Assembly: GCF_015356865.1 (NCBI RefSeq)
Contig: NZ_JAAFZA010000005.1
Location: 1-64,000 of the forward strand
Direction: 5' to 3'
DNA length: 64,000 nt
DNA from: Catenulispora pinisilvae
Lineage (GTDB): Bacteria; Actinomycetota; Actinomycetes; Streptomycetales; Catenulisporaceae
Shown here: piece by piece, positions 1 to 8,042 of the stretch
How positions within the stretch are numbered: position 1 is the stretch's first letter
Layout of the letters: every line of letters begins with the position of its first letter
The notes under the pieces: generated by a model
What the model saw: only the letters and a program-made list of their open reading frames with translations
Databases searched by the model: none
Told to the model about the DNA's origin: nothing
Made by a program: the position numbers and the translations under genes

Positions 1-210
1 GGTCGGGTCGGGTACAGCATGCAGTTCGTGGACCTGATCGGGGTCTGCGTAGGGTTGAAGTCAGCACGGTTTCTGTCACCACGTAGCCGTCGGTGGGCTT
101 TGACATGTGGCGGAGCGGGTCCCGCTGTTGCGTCCGCTATGGCACGAAACCGCAACAGCGCGAGGGCGGACCACCTGCCGGTGCCAGCGTTCTTGTTCAT
201 ACCGCACCGA

Positions 211-709
211 ATCAGCCGCCGTGAACTTGAAGCTGCTCTCACCGATGCCCGCGGACAGCTACGCCGCCACAAGCACGAACTGCAAACGCTGCGCGAGAAA
301 GCCGATGCCCTGCACGAGGCGGCCGAGACCTTGATCCATCACACGCCCGCCAGGGAACGTTTCACCGTCGTCCACGAACTGCGCGACCGATTCCCAGCCC
401 GGCGGATCTGCCGGATCACGGTATCGACCCCGCTACCCGCCGTGCCGGACCGATCTGGGCCGACTTCCTGCGGTCCCAAGCCGAAGCGATCATCGCCTGC
501 GGCTTCTTCACCGTCGAACTGCTCGACGGCACCAAGGCCTATATCCTGGCGGTGATCGAGCACGCCACCCGCCGCATTCGGGTCCTCGGCGTGCCACCGC
601 GAATCTCACTAACGTGTGGGTCGTCCAGCAGATCCGTAACGTCCTGATGGAGATCGACGGGGCCGCCGACCAGATCAAGTTCCTGATCCGCGACCGCGAC
701 ATCCTCTAC
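211..709 (+). pseudogene. Degraded IS3-family transposase, 5' part, interrupted by an IS
   Basis: Remains of a DDE transposase spread over at least two frameshifts. About 211-415 encodes a helical segment ending in the IS3-type stretch TPARERFTVVHELRDRFP. From 453 a different frame reads IWADFLRSQAEAIIACGFFT and continues to IEHATRRIRVLGVPP, the start of an rve integrase core. From 614 a third frame reads NVLMEIDG and LIRDRDILY, the region of the second catalytic Asp. The codon at 501-503 is GGC (Gly) where the first catalytic Asp is expected, so the copy lacks a key residue besides being frameshifted. The homology stops at about 709, exactly where the next IS begins. Its 3' part was not recognised after the IS. 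Confidence 0.7.
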
Positions 710-1940
710 CCTGTAGGGCTCGGAAATACGATTGCGCCTGTGGCCTGGGCACATGTGGCCTTCGATGGTCGAGCTGGGATCCTGGCTCGATGTTCCTGTC
801 TCTCGTGTACTGTGCAACGCGCCGTGTCTTGAGTTCCGTGGCGGTCTTGCTCCGCCGTGAGGTGTCAAAGGACGCTGAGCTGCTGGTGTTGCGGCATGAG
901 AATGCGGTCCTGCGCCGTCAGATCGTCAGGGTCCGTTACGAGCCGGCCGACCGGTTTTGGTTCGCGGCGCTCTCCTCGTTGATCTCGCGCCGGCGGTGGG
1001 CTGAGGTGTTCCCGGTCAGCCCGGCGACGCTGTTGGCCTGGCATCGCCGGCTGGTCGCGCGCAAGTGGGACTACAGCGCCCGGCGGAAACCAGGTAGGCC
1101 GCCGACCGCAGCGGCGGTGAAGAAGCTCGTTCTTGCGATCGCGAAGGACAATCCGGCGTGGGGCCATCGCCGGATCCAAGGCGAGCTGGTCAAGCTCGGC
1201 CACCGGATAGCCTCCTCGACGGTGTGGGAGATCCTGCACACCGCCGGGATCGATCCGGCACCGCGGCGTTCGGGCCCGACATGGAAGCAGTTCCTCACCG
1301 CCCAAGCCCACGGCATCCTGGCGATCGACTTCGTGCATGTGGACACGATCGGGCTGAAGCGCCTCTATGCCTTGGTCCTCATCGAGCACGGGACCCGCCG
1401 GGCCCGCCTGGCCGGGGTGACCACCAACCCGACCGGGGAGTGGACGGTCCAGGCTGCCCGCAACGTCCTGATGGACCTCGCGGAGCGCGGCAAGGAGTTC
1501 AAGTTCCTGATCCGGGACCGCGATACGAAGTTCACCGACGGGTTCGACGCCGTGTTCACTGACGAGGGGTTCCGGATCCTGAAGAGCCCGCCGCGGGCCC
1601 CGAAGGCGAACGCGATCTGCGAGAGGGTCATCGGGGAGCTACGTCGCGAACTGTTCGACCGGATGTTGATCGTCAACCAAGAGCACCTGCGCCAGACCCT
1701 GACTACCTACCTGGCACACCGGAACGAGGCCAGGCCGCACCGAGCGCTCGGCCAGTTGACCCCGGCGCAAGCCGAAACCGGGCCGCCGGTTCCGGTCAAC
1801 CTCGCGGACTACCGGATCCGCCGAAAGGCCATCCTCGGCGGACTCACCCACGAGTACCAGATCGCCTCCTGACCGCACCCCACGCTCCCCACCAGAGAAC
1901 CGCAGATCAACCCCACATTCGTATTTCCGAGCCCAACAGG
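710..1940 (+). mobile_element. Complete IS3-like insertion sequence with 24-bp imperfect terminal inverted repeats
   Basis: The left end at 710-733 (CCTGTAGGGCTCGGAAATAC and four more bases) matches the reverse complement of the right end at 1917-1940 (CCTGTTGGGCTCGGAAATAC and four more), differing at two positions. The element is about 1.23 kb and carries one transposase gene. It is inserted in an older transposase remnant whose reading frame stops at its left edge. I see no clear target-site duplication: the left flank ends CTCTAC and the right flank begins ACCAAC. A decayed relative of its left end lies at 53237. Confidence 0.75.
790..1872 (+). CDS. IS3-like DDE transposase (integrase core)
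   Basis: Full-length 360-aa transposase that should cut and join the IS ends. An N-terminal helical HTH-like region (residues about 1-110, including LVLRHENAVLRRQI) precedes an rve integrase core. The DDE triad is visible as D in AIDFVHVDT, D in KFLIRDRDTKF and E in NAICERVIGEL, and the C-terminal HRNEARPHRALGQLTP segment is typical of the family. The frame is intact and lies between good inverted repeats, so it may be active. The ATG start opens the family sequence MFLSLVYCATRRVLSS, which is also preserved in the relic at 53315. Insertion broke the older transposase upstream. Confidence 0.9.
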   Translation: MFLSLVYCATRRVLSSVAVLLRREVSKDAELLVLRHENAVLRRQIVRVRYEPADRFWFAALSSLISRRRWAEVFPVSPATLLAWHRRLVARKWDYSARRKPGRPPTAAAVKKLVLAIAKDNPAWGHRRIQGELVKLGHRIASSTVWEILHTAGIDPAPRRSGPTWKQFLTAQAHGILAIDFVHVDTIGLKRLYALVLIEHGTRRARLAGVTTNPTGEWTVQAARNVLMDLAERGKEFKFLIRDRDTKFTDGFDAVFTDEGFRILKSPPRAPKANAICERVIGELRRELFDRMLIVNQEHLRQTLTTYLAHRNEARPHRALGQLTPAQAETGPPVPVNLADYRIRRKAILGGLTHEYQIAS

Positions 1941-1941
1941 A

Positions 1942-2155
1942 CCAACTGCGCCTGCACGACAGTTGGTGGGGCCCCATCGCCAAGATCTGGAACGACCTGG
2001 CCGCGCGCACAGACCACAGTCCGGCAGCCGCGCAACATATCCACGATGTCCTCATCGAAGCTATTGAACGGCTTAGCGGCACTGTTCCACCGGCGGCTGG
2101 TCTAGGCGGACGAGAACAAGGCTGGCTGGCGAAACCAGTAATCAATAGATCGTGA
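1942..2155 (+). pseudogene. Orphan coding fragment right of the IS
   Basis: Directly after the IS right end an open frame reads DQLRLHDSWWGPIAKIWNDL, continues through AAQHIHDVLIEAIERLSG and ends at TGA 2153-2155. The residue mix looks protein-like, but there is no start codon and I do not recognise the family. It is probably the 3' end of a gene truncated by transposon activity. It does not look like the rest of the transposase fragment left of the IS. Confidence 0.3.
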
Positions 2156-3160
2156 CTCTGATGAGGCAGTCGGGAAAGGCGGCTCGGGTTCAGGCCCGGT
2201 CGTATCGGCGTATTGGGACGCCGAGAATGAGCGTTCGTGCCGACCGTGTAGATCGACCAGGTCAGGAGATGTTCGCACACTGCACTGCATGGGAGCCAGT
2301 CCCGACACGTGACCTCTTCGCCTGCTAGCAAGTAGTACCCAGGGATACCGAAGGGCGCGATGCCGTAGAGATCCACACAGGCGATGGCTTTATTGCCCTA
2401 TTAGTCTGCGGATCTCACCTGCTCACAGTTACAAATCTCCTCACCGGAACCGACGCTCGTCGCCAGAAGGATTGCGATACCGCTACAAACAACACCCGGC
2501 TACCTCACCGTCCACCGCATCACAATCAGCACCAGCGGACGAGTCATCCATGGACAACGCCTCGAGATAGAGCTGTGGCTACCCCGCCGAAAACGGGACG
2601 ATAGCGAGTACGTGCCCGACCGCGAGCAGAAGGAAGATCGCAGACGCCCTCCGGGCTGTGGATCGTGTAGGGCAGTCAGGCAGCGACTTCGAAGAGGCCC
2701 GAGCGCGCTCCTCGAACTTCCACCACTACGTTGCCGCGCGCGACGACGCATCCCAACACTATGTTGGATCGGTCTGACCAGGCATCTCTTACCGTCGAGA
2801 GCGGGATGCGGCACATCACCGACCGCGATCCCCACGTTCGATGAACGACGGAGGAGCGGATGCAGACTGCGGTTCTGGCGCTAACGGTCTGGTGCTACAG
2901 CTACTACCCCACACGGTCAGCCGTTCACGGACGTCACGCTTCCCAAAAGCCATCAAGGGCGCTTTGCGCCGCGCCTCTGCTAGCGGTCTGCATTTGGTGC
3001 AGACGGGGCAATAGCCAGCCTGGGAAGCCGGGCCGCCACCGTATCTCGGAGCGCGGGCTACGCCGAACAGTCTCCACTCCGCCGGCTAGGCGGGCTTCAG
3101 ACGCCCCCGGCCACACCCCAGCGTTATGGCGTCACCAACACATCAAGTCTCGCGGTCCAC
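2156..3160. other. About 1 kb without a supported gene
   Basis: No open frame here has both convincing residue composition and a start signal. A short relic-like stretch on the plus strand around 2490-2670 (HRITISTSGRVIHGQRLEIE and following) could be a decayed gene but matches nothing I know. The stretch separates the IS region from the plus-strand regulatory module that starts at 3179. Confidence 0.5.
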
Positions 3161-3178
3161 GATCAAGGATGGGTGCAC

Positions 3179-3484
3179 ATGGCTGAGAGCGCCAAGGACA
3201 GGATTCTCAAACGCGTCAACGAAGAGGGCCACACGGACAGCTACGGCACGTTGCTCTACTTGGCCGCCGTCATGGGCCTCGACCCGATCGCGCTCGGCCC
3301 GGAGAGCTCCGTGGAGCTCACCGCGTGGTCAGGACACTTTGACGGCTTGCGAGCGTCGCTGTTGTGTCTGGCGATGTACGAGCGGGGTATCGAGCCGAAG
3401 AAGGCTGCTGAGGTTGTCAATCAGCACGTCACAGATGCCATGGTCTACCTGGGGCCTGACGGCAATGCGGGCGAGGCGAGGTGA
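3179..3484 (+). CDS. Small hypothetical protein, first gene of a regulatory module
   Basis: Encodes about 101 aa beginning MAESAKDRILKRVNEEGHTD and rich in helices. I do not recognise a domain. AAGGATGGG just upstream serves as ribosome binding site; an in-frame GTG at 3173 would add two residues. It lies 3 bases before the HATPase gene and is co-directional with it and the following XRE gene, so the three are probably one transcript. In actinobacteria, small proteins paired with RsbW-like ATPases and XRE regulators often form host-signalling modules; that role is inferred from context only. Confidence 0.6.
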   Translation: MAESAKDRILKRVNEEGHTDSYGTLLYLAAVMGLDPIALGPESSVELTAWSGHFDGLRASLLCLAMYERGIEPKKAAEVVNQHVTDAMVYLGPDGNAGEAR

Positions 3485-3487
3485 GCC

Positions 3488-3970
3488 GTGTCGTACTGGT
3501 CCAAGAGTTTCGAGGGGCTACCCGAGTACCTGACGGCAGTCCGAGAGTTCACGCGCCTCGTGGCTGGCGACCGTGAAGGCGCCGATGTGATGGAGATGGT
3601 CGCGTCGGAGTTGGCCGGCAACGCTATCCAGCACAGCGAGAGCGGTGAACCGGGCGGCAAATTCACGCTTCAGGTCGCGGGCTTCCCGGACCGGTGGCAG
3701 ATCCGTGTGATCGACGAAGGCGGGCCGACCGTGCCGCACATCTGCGAACTCCCGTCGATCGACAGCGCCGAAGACCTCGACTACCTCGGCGATGAGGCCG
3801 AAGCCGGACGTGGTCTGGCAATGATCGCGGCGGTGTCGTCGGTGTGGGGAGTGATCGGCGATCAGACTTCACGGTCGGTATGGGCAGAGATCTTGATACC
3901 GGGAACACTACGACCCGAGCGGCATCCGACAGTACCTGAGCAGTGTCACTGGGGCCGGGAACGCCGATGA
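3488..3970 (+). CDS. RsbW-like ATP-binding (HATPase) regulatory protein
   Basis: A 160-aa stand-alone GHKL/HATPase domain of the anti-sigma factor/serine kinase type found widely in actinomycetes. Visible motifs are the N-box MVASELAGNAIQHS with the Mg-binding Asn, the G1 box RVIDEGG, and the ATP lid/G2 box DEAEAGRGLAMIAA. There is no sensor or membrane segment, so it is likely cytoplasmic and acts on a partner protein. It starts at GTG 3488 after GAGG with a 6-base spacer. Its stop overlaps the start of the XRE gene in ATGA, implying coupled translation. The partner is unknown. Confidence 0.8.
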   Translation: MSYWSKSFEGLPEYLTAVREFTRLVAGDREGADVMEMVASELAGNAIQHSESGEPGGKFTLQVAGFPDRWQIRVIDEGGPTVPHICELPSIDSAEDLDYLGDEAEAGRGLAMIAAVSSVWGVIGDQTSRSVWAEILIPGTLRPERHPTVPEQCHWGRERR

Positions 3971-4602
3971 CGCTGCGTGTAGACCTTAGGGCGGAGCGGA
4001 CGCTCGCGGGAATGACCGGGGACCTCCGATCCGCCCGACTGGATGCCGGGCTTTCCCAAAATGAACTGGCGGTCGGGCTGCCGGTGAGAGGTAGAGCGGT
4101 CTCCGAGTGGGAGACCGGGGCCGTCGAGCCCACCCTGGCACATCTGATGTTGCTCGCCCGTGCGCTTGGCCGGCGCTTGGTAGTCCTCGGCCGGGATGGC
4201 GAGGTATTGTCCGGACGTTTGCGCGTGCGAGCCGGCGAGCCCTGGGAGGTCTTCGAGCGACGGCGTCTGGCCGTTCCGTTGCGTAACCGCCGTTTGGCCT
4301 TGGGACTTTCGCAGCAAGCACTCGGTCGATGCGTCGGCGTCAGCAGGGACTCAATCCAGCGGTGGGAGCTGGTTCGCGTACCTCCGCGGCCGATTGCACT
4401 TATTGTCTGGGCACAGAAGTTGGGCTACACCGTCGCCCTGGAGCGACTCGATAGTTTCTCAAGGTGGGCTGGCACCAGTGACCAGTTCGATCGACAGCTA
4501 CGAGATCTGATCAATACTCTGGCAGCCGCTCAGAAGGGTGATCACCACGTTCACCAACGCGGTCCTCTCGCTGACTCCTGCGAAGAAGCCGGCGGCCGGT
4601 AG
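3967..4602 (+). CDS. Double XRE-type helix-turn-helix DNA-binding protein
   Basis: About 211 aa starting MTLRVDLRAERT. Two HTH_3 domains are visible: LRSARLDAGLSQNELAVGL with AVSEWETG near residues 20-60, and LRNRRLALGLSQQALGRCVG with IQRWE near 108-145. It is probably a transcriptional regulator binding DNA through both domains. The ATG is taken because it overlaps the upstream HATPase stop (ATGA); an in-frame GTG at 3943 would add eight residues. Its 3' end overlaps the end of the opposing primase/helicase frame by 52 bases, tail to tail. Confidence 0.75.
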   Translation: MTLRVDLRAERTLAGMTGDLRSARLDAGLSQNELAVGLPVRGRAVSEWETGAVEPTLAHLMLLARALGRRLVVLGRDGEVLSGRLRVRAGEPWEVFERRRLAVPLRNRRLALGLSQQALGRCVGVSRDSIQRWELVRVPPRPIALIVWAQKLGYTVALERLDSFSRWAGTSDQFDRQLRDLINTLAAAQKGDHHVHQRGPLADSCEEAGGR

Positions 4603-7600
4603 CTCATCGGGTTCTCCTGATGACCGCGAGGGAGGTTGGCACCATGCGGCTTGCTCGGAACGGCATCCGGCCTGGGCGCCTGGCCCAGTTTGGCTTGCGC
4701 GAGCCGGGCAACCTCATTTGCCCTTGCTTGAAGCGCTCGTGAATCCGCGCCCTGTTGCCCGGGGCCGGCGGGGGCTGTAGCGCCAGCAGAGCCCGCCGAG
4801 CCCAAAGCGCGACTGGGCCCGGTGTCTGGGACCTGACCGGTGTTGGGGGCACGAAGGACGGAGGCATGGCGCTCGGCTGCGCGGGCGAGGACGGTGAGCG
4901 CGCGGGCAGCAGCGCCAGCATGGACATCCTGAGCGACCCGGCGGCTGAGCGCGTCCGCGTGGTCGGAGATGGCATCGGCACTGCGGGCGACCACCGCGCG
5001 GATTCCTACGTCGCCGGTCTGCCGAGCGAGGGTGCCGACCGTGCCCCAGAGGGCCGAGATCCGCTGCCACTCGTACGCTGCCGCGTGCGCACGTACCTCG
5101 CCGCGTGCGTTGATATACGCCTCACGAAGGCTCGCCAGCGACTCGACGCCGGGCCGCTGCTCCGCACCACGCTGTTCGAGATGGTTGACCGCGCGGGTGG
5201 CCAGGTTCGCAATTCCTCGAGCGGCCCGGGTGGCGAGCGACTTCAGAGGTCCTGCGACGCGGACGTCCGCAGACAGCTCGGCCCAGTATCTGCCGGCGAC
5301 GGCCTTGACGGTGTCCCACAGGTTGTGGACCGCGTCGCGAATAGCGCTGATCCCCACCCACTCAGGGCTCTCGGCGGGGAGTCCAGCATTTCGGGCTTCC
5401 GAATACGCGGTGTCTACCGGTTCCACGAAGCCTGCCGCTTGGTCGTACGCGCCTTGGTCGACGGCCTCGGTACCTCGCGAATCAGCAACTGGTAGAGGAC
5501 CGTCGGCTTGACCACGTGTGTCTACGATCTCAGCTATGCGCCTCGACGCCTCGTCCAGCGCTGGCTTCAGATCGTCTGTCACGTCACGGTCGGCCCAATT
5601 GGCAAGGACCTGATGGACATTGTCGAAGCTGGCGCGGAGATCATTCCAGATGTTTCCGGAGGCGTGAGTTTCGGCGGTCGGCGCCGGTTCAGGGGCGGGC
5701 TCTCTTTCGGCAGCGGTCTCCGGTGACGTCTCGGGGAGCGGGGCGGAAGAAGCCGTTGCCATGACCAGCGCTGCCTCACCCGCGCCGGCATCGACCGCAG
5801 TAGCCTCCGAGTTCTCGACGCTCCGCTCCGGTGTTTGAGGTGCGACAGCCTCAGTGGCGGTCGAAAGCGCGGCAACGGCCTCGGCTGCGGGTTCCGGCTC
5901 ATGCTCTGTTGTAGTCATGACGTTGTCCTTGTGCTGTCGGCGGGTCCTGGGAAGGGGGTCTCGGTCGGGAATGGAGCGCGGGTGGCTGGCGCCGGCAGTC
6001 AGGCCGGACCTGACGGTGTTCGCCACCTCGCCGGGCGACAGACCAGCGTGGCGCGCCGCGGTCACCAACTCGCTCTCGACGTCGTTTCGCTGCAGAACGC
6101 CACCGCCGACGAGGCGGCCCATGCGAAACGCTTCCCGGTTCAGGGTGTCGTTGCGCGTCCCCTCCGGTGCTGTGGCCACGGTGTCGACCGACCGGTTCAG
6201 GGCCGCGTTGCCGTATGCGCTACGCCGTCGATCGGTCGTAGGGGTACGCGGACGCGCGGGCGCAAGGGCTGGCTCCGCAGGGGCTTTCCGCCTGCCAAGT
6301 TCATCGACGATCCACCCGGGCAGCGGCGCAACAGGCGCGTCGTCCTCGACGCGGTAGCTCCCGCCTTCGAAGACAGAGCCTGGCGCGACGATGAAGCCGC
6401 CGTGGCCGCGGGTGTCGATCAGCGGGCCGAGGCCGGCGGTTTCGCTGCCCGCGGTATTCCGCAGCTCGGTACCTTCAGGTTGACGGAAATAGAGATGCCG
6501 GCCACCACGAGCGCTGGCGACGCTGAGCGTGCGGGGCAGCTCGTGGCCAGCCGCCAGTGCGGTCAGCGTTTGTTGGCCGTGTTGCGGTCCGCCAGGCTTC
6601 TTGGCCTTGTCCAAATCGATGACAAGCAGATTCGACGGCCCGCAGGCGATGGCGATATTCGCGCTCGGCGTAGCTCTCCACCAGCGAGCGATCTGCGCGG
6701 GATCGGTGCTCGCCAGGCTTCCCCATGCCTTGAACATCGGTCTCTTGGTGCCTGGCTTGAGCGGGAAGACGTGAAATCCTTGATTGGCCAATGCGATCGC
6801 CCGCTCGAACATCTCCGATGGCTCCTGGGTTGTGGATTCCTGAGTAATGCGGCGGAGCGCGGGAAGCGACGCTCGCGAGTCCGGCTCAGGAGAAGTAGCA
6901 CGGGCCTCGGTCGCCTGCTTGGGTTCGGGCTCGGGCTGCGTCGTCGAAGCAGCGCCCTCTGGTTGGGCCGGCGACAGCTCCCCTGCTGCGGGCCGCGATT
7001 CGACCAGATCTGGGGTGCTCCTAGCCGTAGGCTCGCGGACAGACTCATGCGTGACTTGGGCAGTCTGCGGCCTCGTCGGCTCGGGCTCAGCCTCCCCGCG
7101 CGAGACAACGGCGGACATGGATGTAAGCATTCGAAGAAGCAGCGCGTTTCTCTCGCCATCCACGCCGGCAACAGCAGCCTTCTCCGCGGTGCGCGCAACG
7201 CGGCTGCGGCGTGCTTCCTCATCTCTCCGGGCCTGCTCGCGGATCGCCGCATCGAGCACGGCGCGCTGCCCACGCGCCTCGTCCAGAGCGGCTTGGTCGG
7301 CAAACGGCTGGCCGATGGCGGCTTCGTTCTCGGCGATCCGCTGTCGGAGCACTTCGATGTTCGCCCGCGTCTCGGCCGCGACCTGCTCGGCACTGTCAAC
7401 CGAGGCCGCGATGGCATCCCTGATACGCCAGTGCTGGCCCTTGGCCGTCCAGGCCCTATTCACAGGGACGTCTACCCGGTGCCGGTTATCGCCGGTGATG
7501 ATGCGCGCAGAGATCAGCTCTTCGCGTCCCCTCCTGGTGCAGGTGAAGTCGATAGTCATGCCGCGCCACAACACTTCGTGGTCGCAGTAGCCCTTAGCAA

Positions 7601-8009
7601 TGGTGGACTCGACTAGGTCTCCGAGGAGCGCGGGCACAGCTTCGTGAGGGATGGAGTTGCCGAGGACATCACGCCACGGCAGTTCGCCACCGAAGGCTGT
7701 GGCGAACTGGGCGACGCTCTCCAGTGCCTGACAGTTGGTCGCTGCTGCGGCCGCCTGCATGTTGAGGGTGTGGATGTCGGCGCGCAGGCGGCGCTGATTG
7801 CGCTGATGGCTGGCCGCCAGGCTCGCCAAGCTCTTGACCTTGACATTCAGCTCGTTCAGCTCAGCCAGCATCGGATTGCCCGTGGCGACCGCCTTGATCT
7901 GGCCGTAGTCCAACGCCACATCGCCGATGTCCTCGATGCTGCGTGCGGTGACCTGGCCGGCCAGGATCGGGCGTAGGGCCTTCTCCTTGCGCTCCAGGGT
8001 CTGCCACAT
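4551..8009 (-). CDS. Helicase C-terminal tail fused to bifunctional DNA primase/polymerase and an Ala-rich domain
   Basis: 1152 codons from the first ATG after an in-frame TAA. Residues 1 to about 290 (MWQTLERKEKALRPILAGQ and following) are the C-terminal part of the N12-type methylase/helicase encoded upstream. A Pro/Glu/Ala-rich linker follows. Residues about 400-570 are a Prim-Pol (archaeo-eukaryotic primase) domain, with FHVFPLKPGTKRP, the DxD motif in LLVIDLD, ARGGRHLYF and IDTRGHGGFIVAPGS. Residues 698-1152 are Ala/Glu-rich with no known domain. Internal ATGs at 6812 and 5918 each follow a ribosome-binding-like sequence (AGGAG and AAGGA), so primase and tail may also be made separately. 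Likely role: replication of the mobile element. Confidence 0.8.
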   Translation of the reverse strand: MWQTLERKEKALRPILAGQVTARSIEDIGDVALDYGQIKAVATGNPMLAELNELNVKVKSLASLAASHQRNQRRLRADIHTLNMQAAAAATNCQALESVAQFATAFGGELPWRDVLGNSIPHEAVPALLGDLVESTIAKGYCDHEVLWRGMTIDFTCTRRGREELISARIITGDNRHRVDVPVNRAWTAKGQHWRIRDAIAASVDSAEQVAAETRANIEVLRQRIAENEAAIGQPFADQAALDEARGQRAVLDAAIREQARRDEEARRSRVARTAEKAAVAGVDGERNALLLRMLTSMSAVVSRGEAEPEPTRPQTAQVTHESVREPTARSTPDLVESRPAAGELSPAQPEGAASTTQPEPEPKQATEARATSPEPDSRASLPALRRITQESTTQEPSEMFERAIALANQGFHVFPLKPGTKRPMFKAWGSLASTDPAQIARWWRATPSANIAIACGPSNLLVIDLDKAKKPGGPQHGQQTLTALAAGHELPRTLSVASARGGRHLYFRQPEGTELRNTAGSETAGLGPLIDTRGHGGFIVAPGSVFEGGSYRVEDDAPVAPLPGWIVDELGRRKAPAEPALAPARPRTPTTDRRRSAYGNAALNRSVDTVATAPEGTRNDTLNREAFRMGRLVGGGVLQRNDVESELVTAARHAGLSPGEVANTVRSGLTAGASHPRSIPDRDPLPRTRRQHKDNVMTTTEHEPEPAAEAVAALSTATEAVAPQTPERSVENSEATAVDAGAGEAALVMATASSAPLPETSPETAAEREPAPEPAPTAETHASGNIWNDLRASFDNVHQVLANWADRDVTDDLKPALDEASRRIAEIVDTRGQADGPLPVADSRGTEAVDQGAYDQAAGFVEPVDTAYSEARNAGLPAESPEWVGISAIRDAVHNLWDTVKAVAGRYWAELSADVRVAGPLKSLATRAARGIANLATRAVNHLEQRGAEQRPGVESLASLREAYINARGEVRAHAAAYEWQRISALWGTVGTLARQTGDVGIRAVVARSADAISDHADALSRRVAQDVHAGAAARALTVLARAAERHASVLRAPNTGQVPDTGPSRALGSAGSAGATAPAGPGQQGADSRALQARANEVARLAQAKLGQAPRPDAVPSKPHGANLPRGHQENPMSYRPPASSQESARGPRW

Positions 8010-8042
8010 GAAAGCGTCGAAGGAATCCTTGGTGACGTAGCG

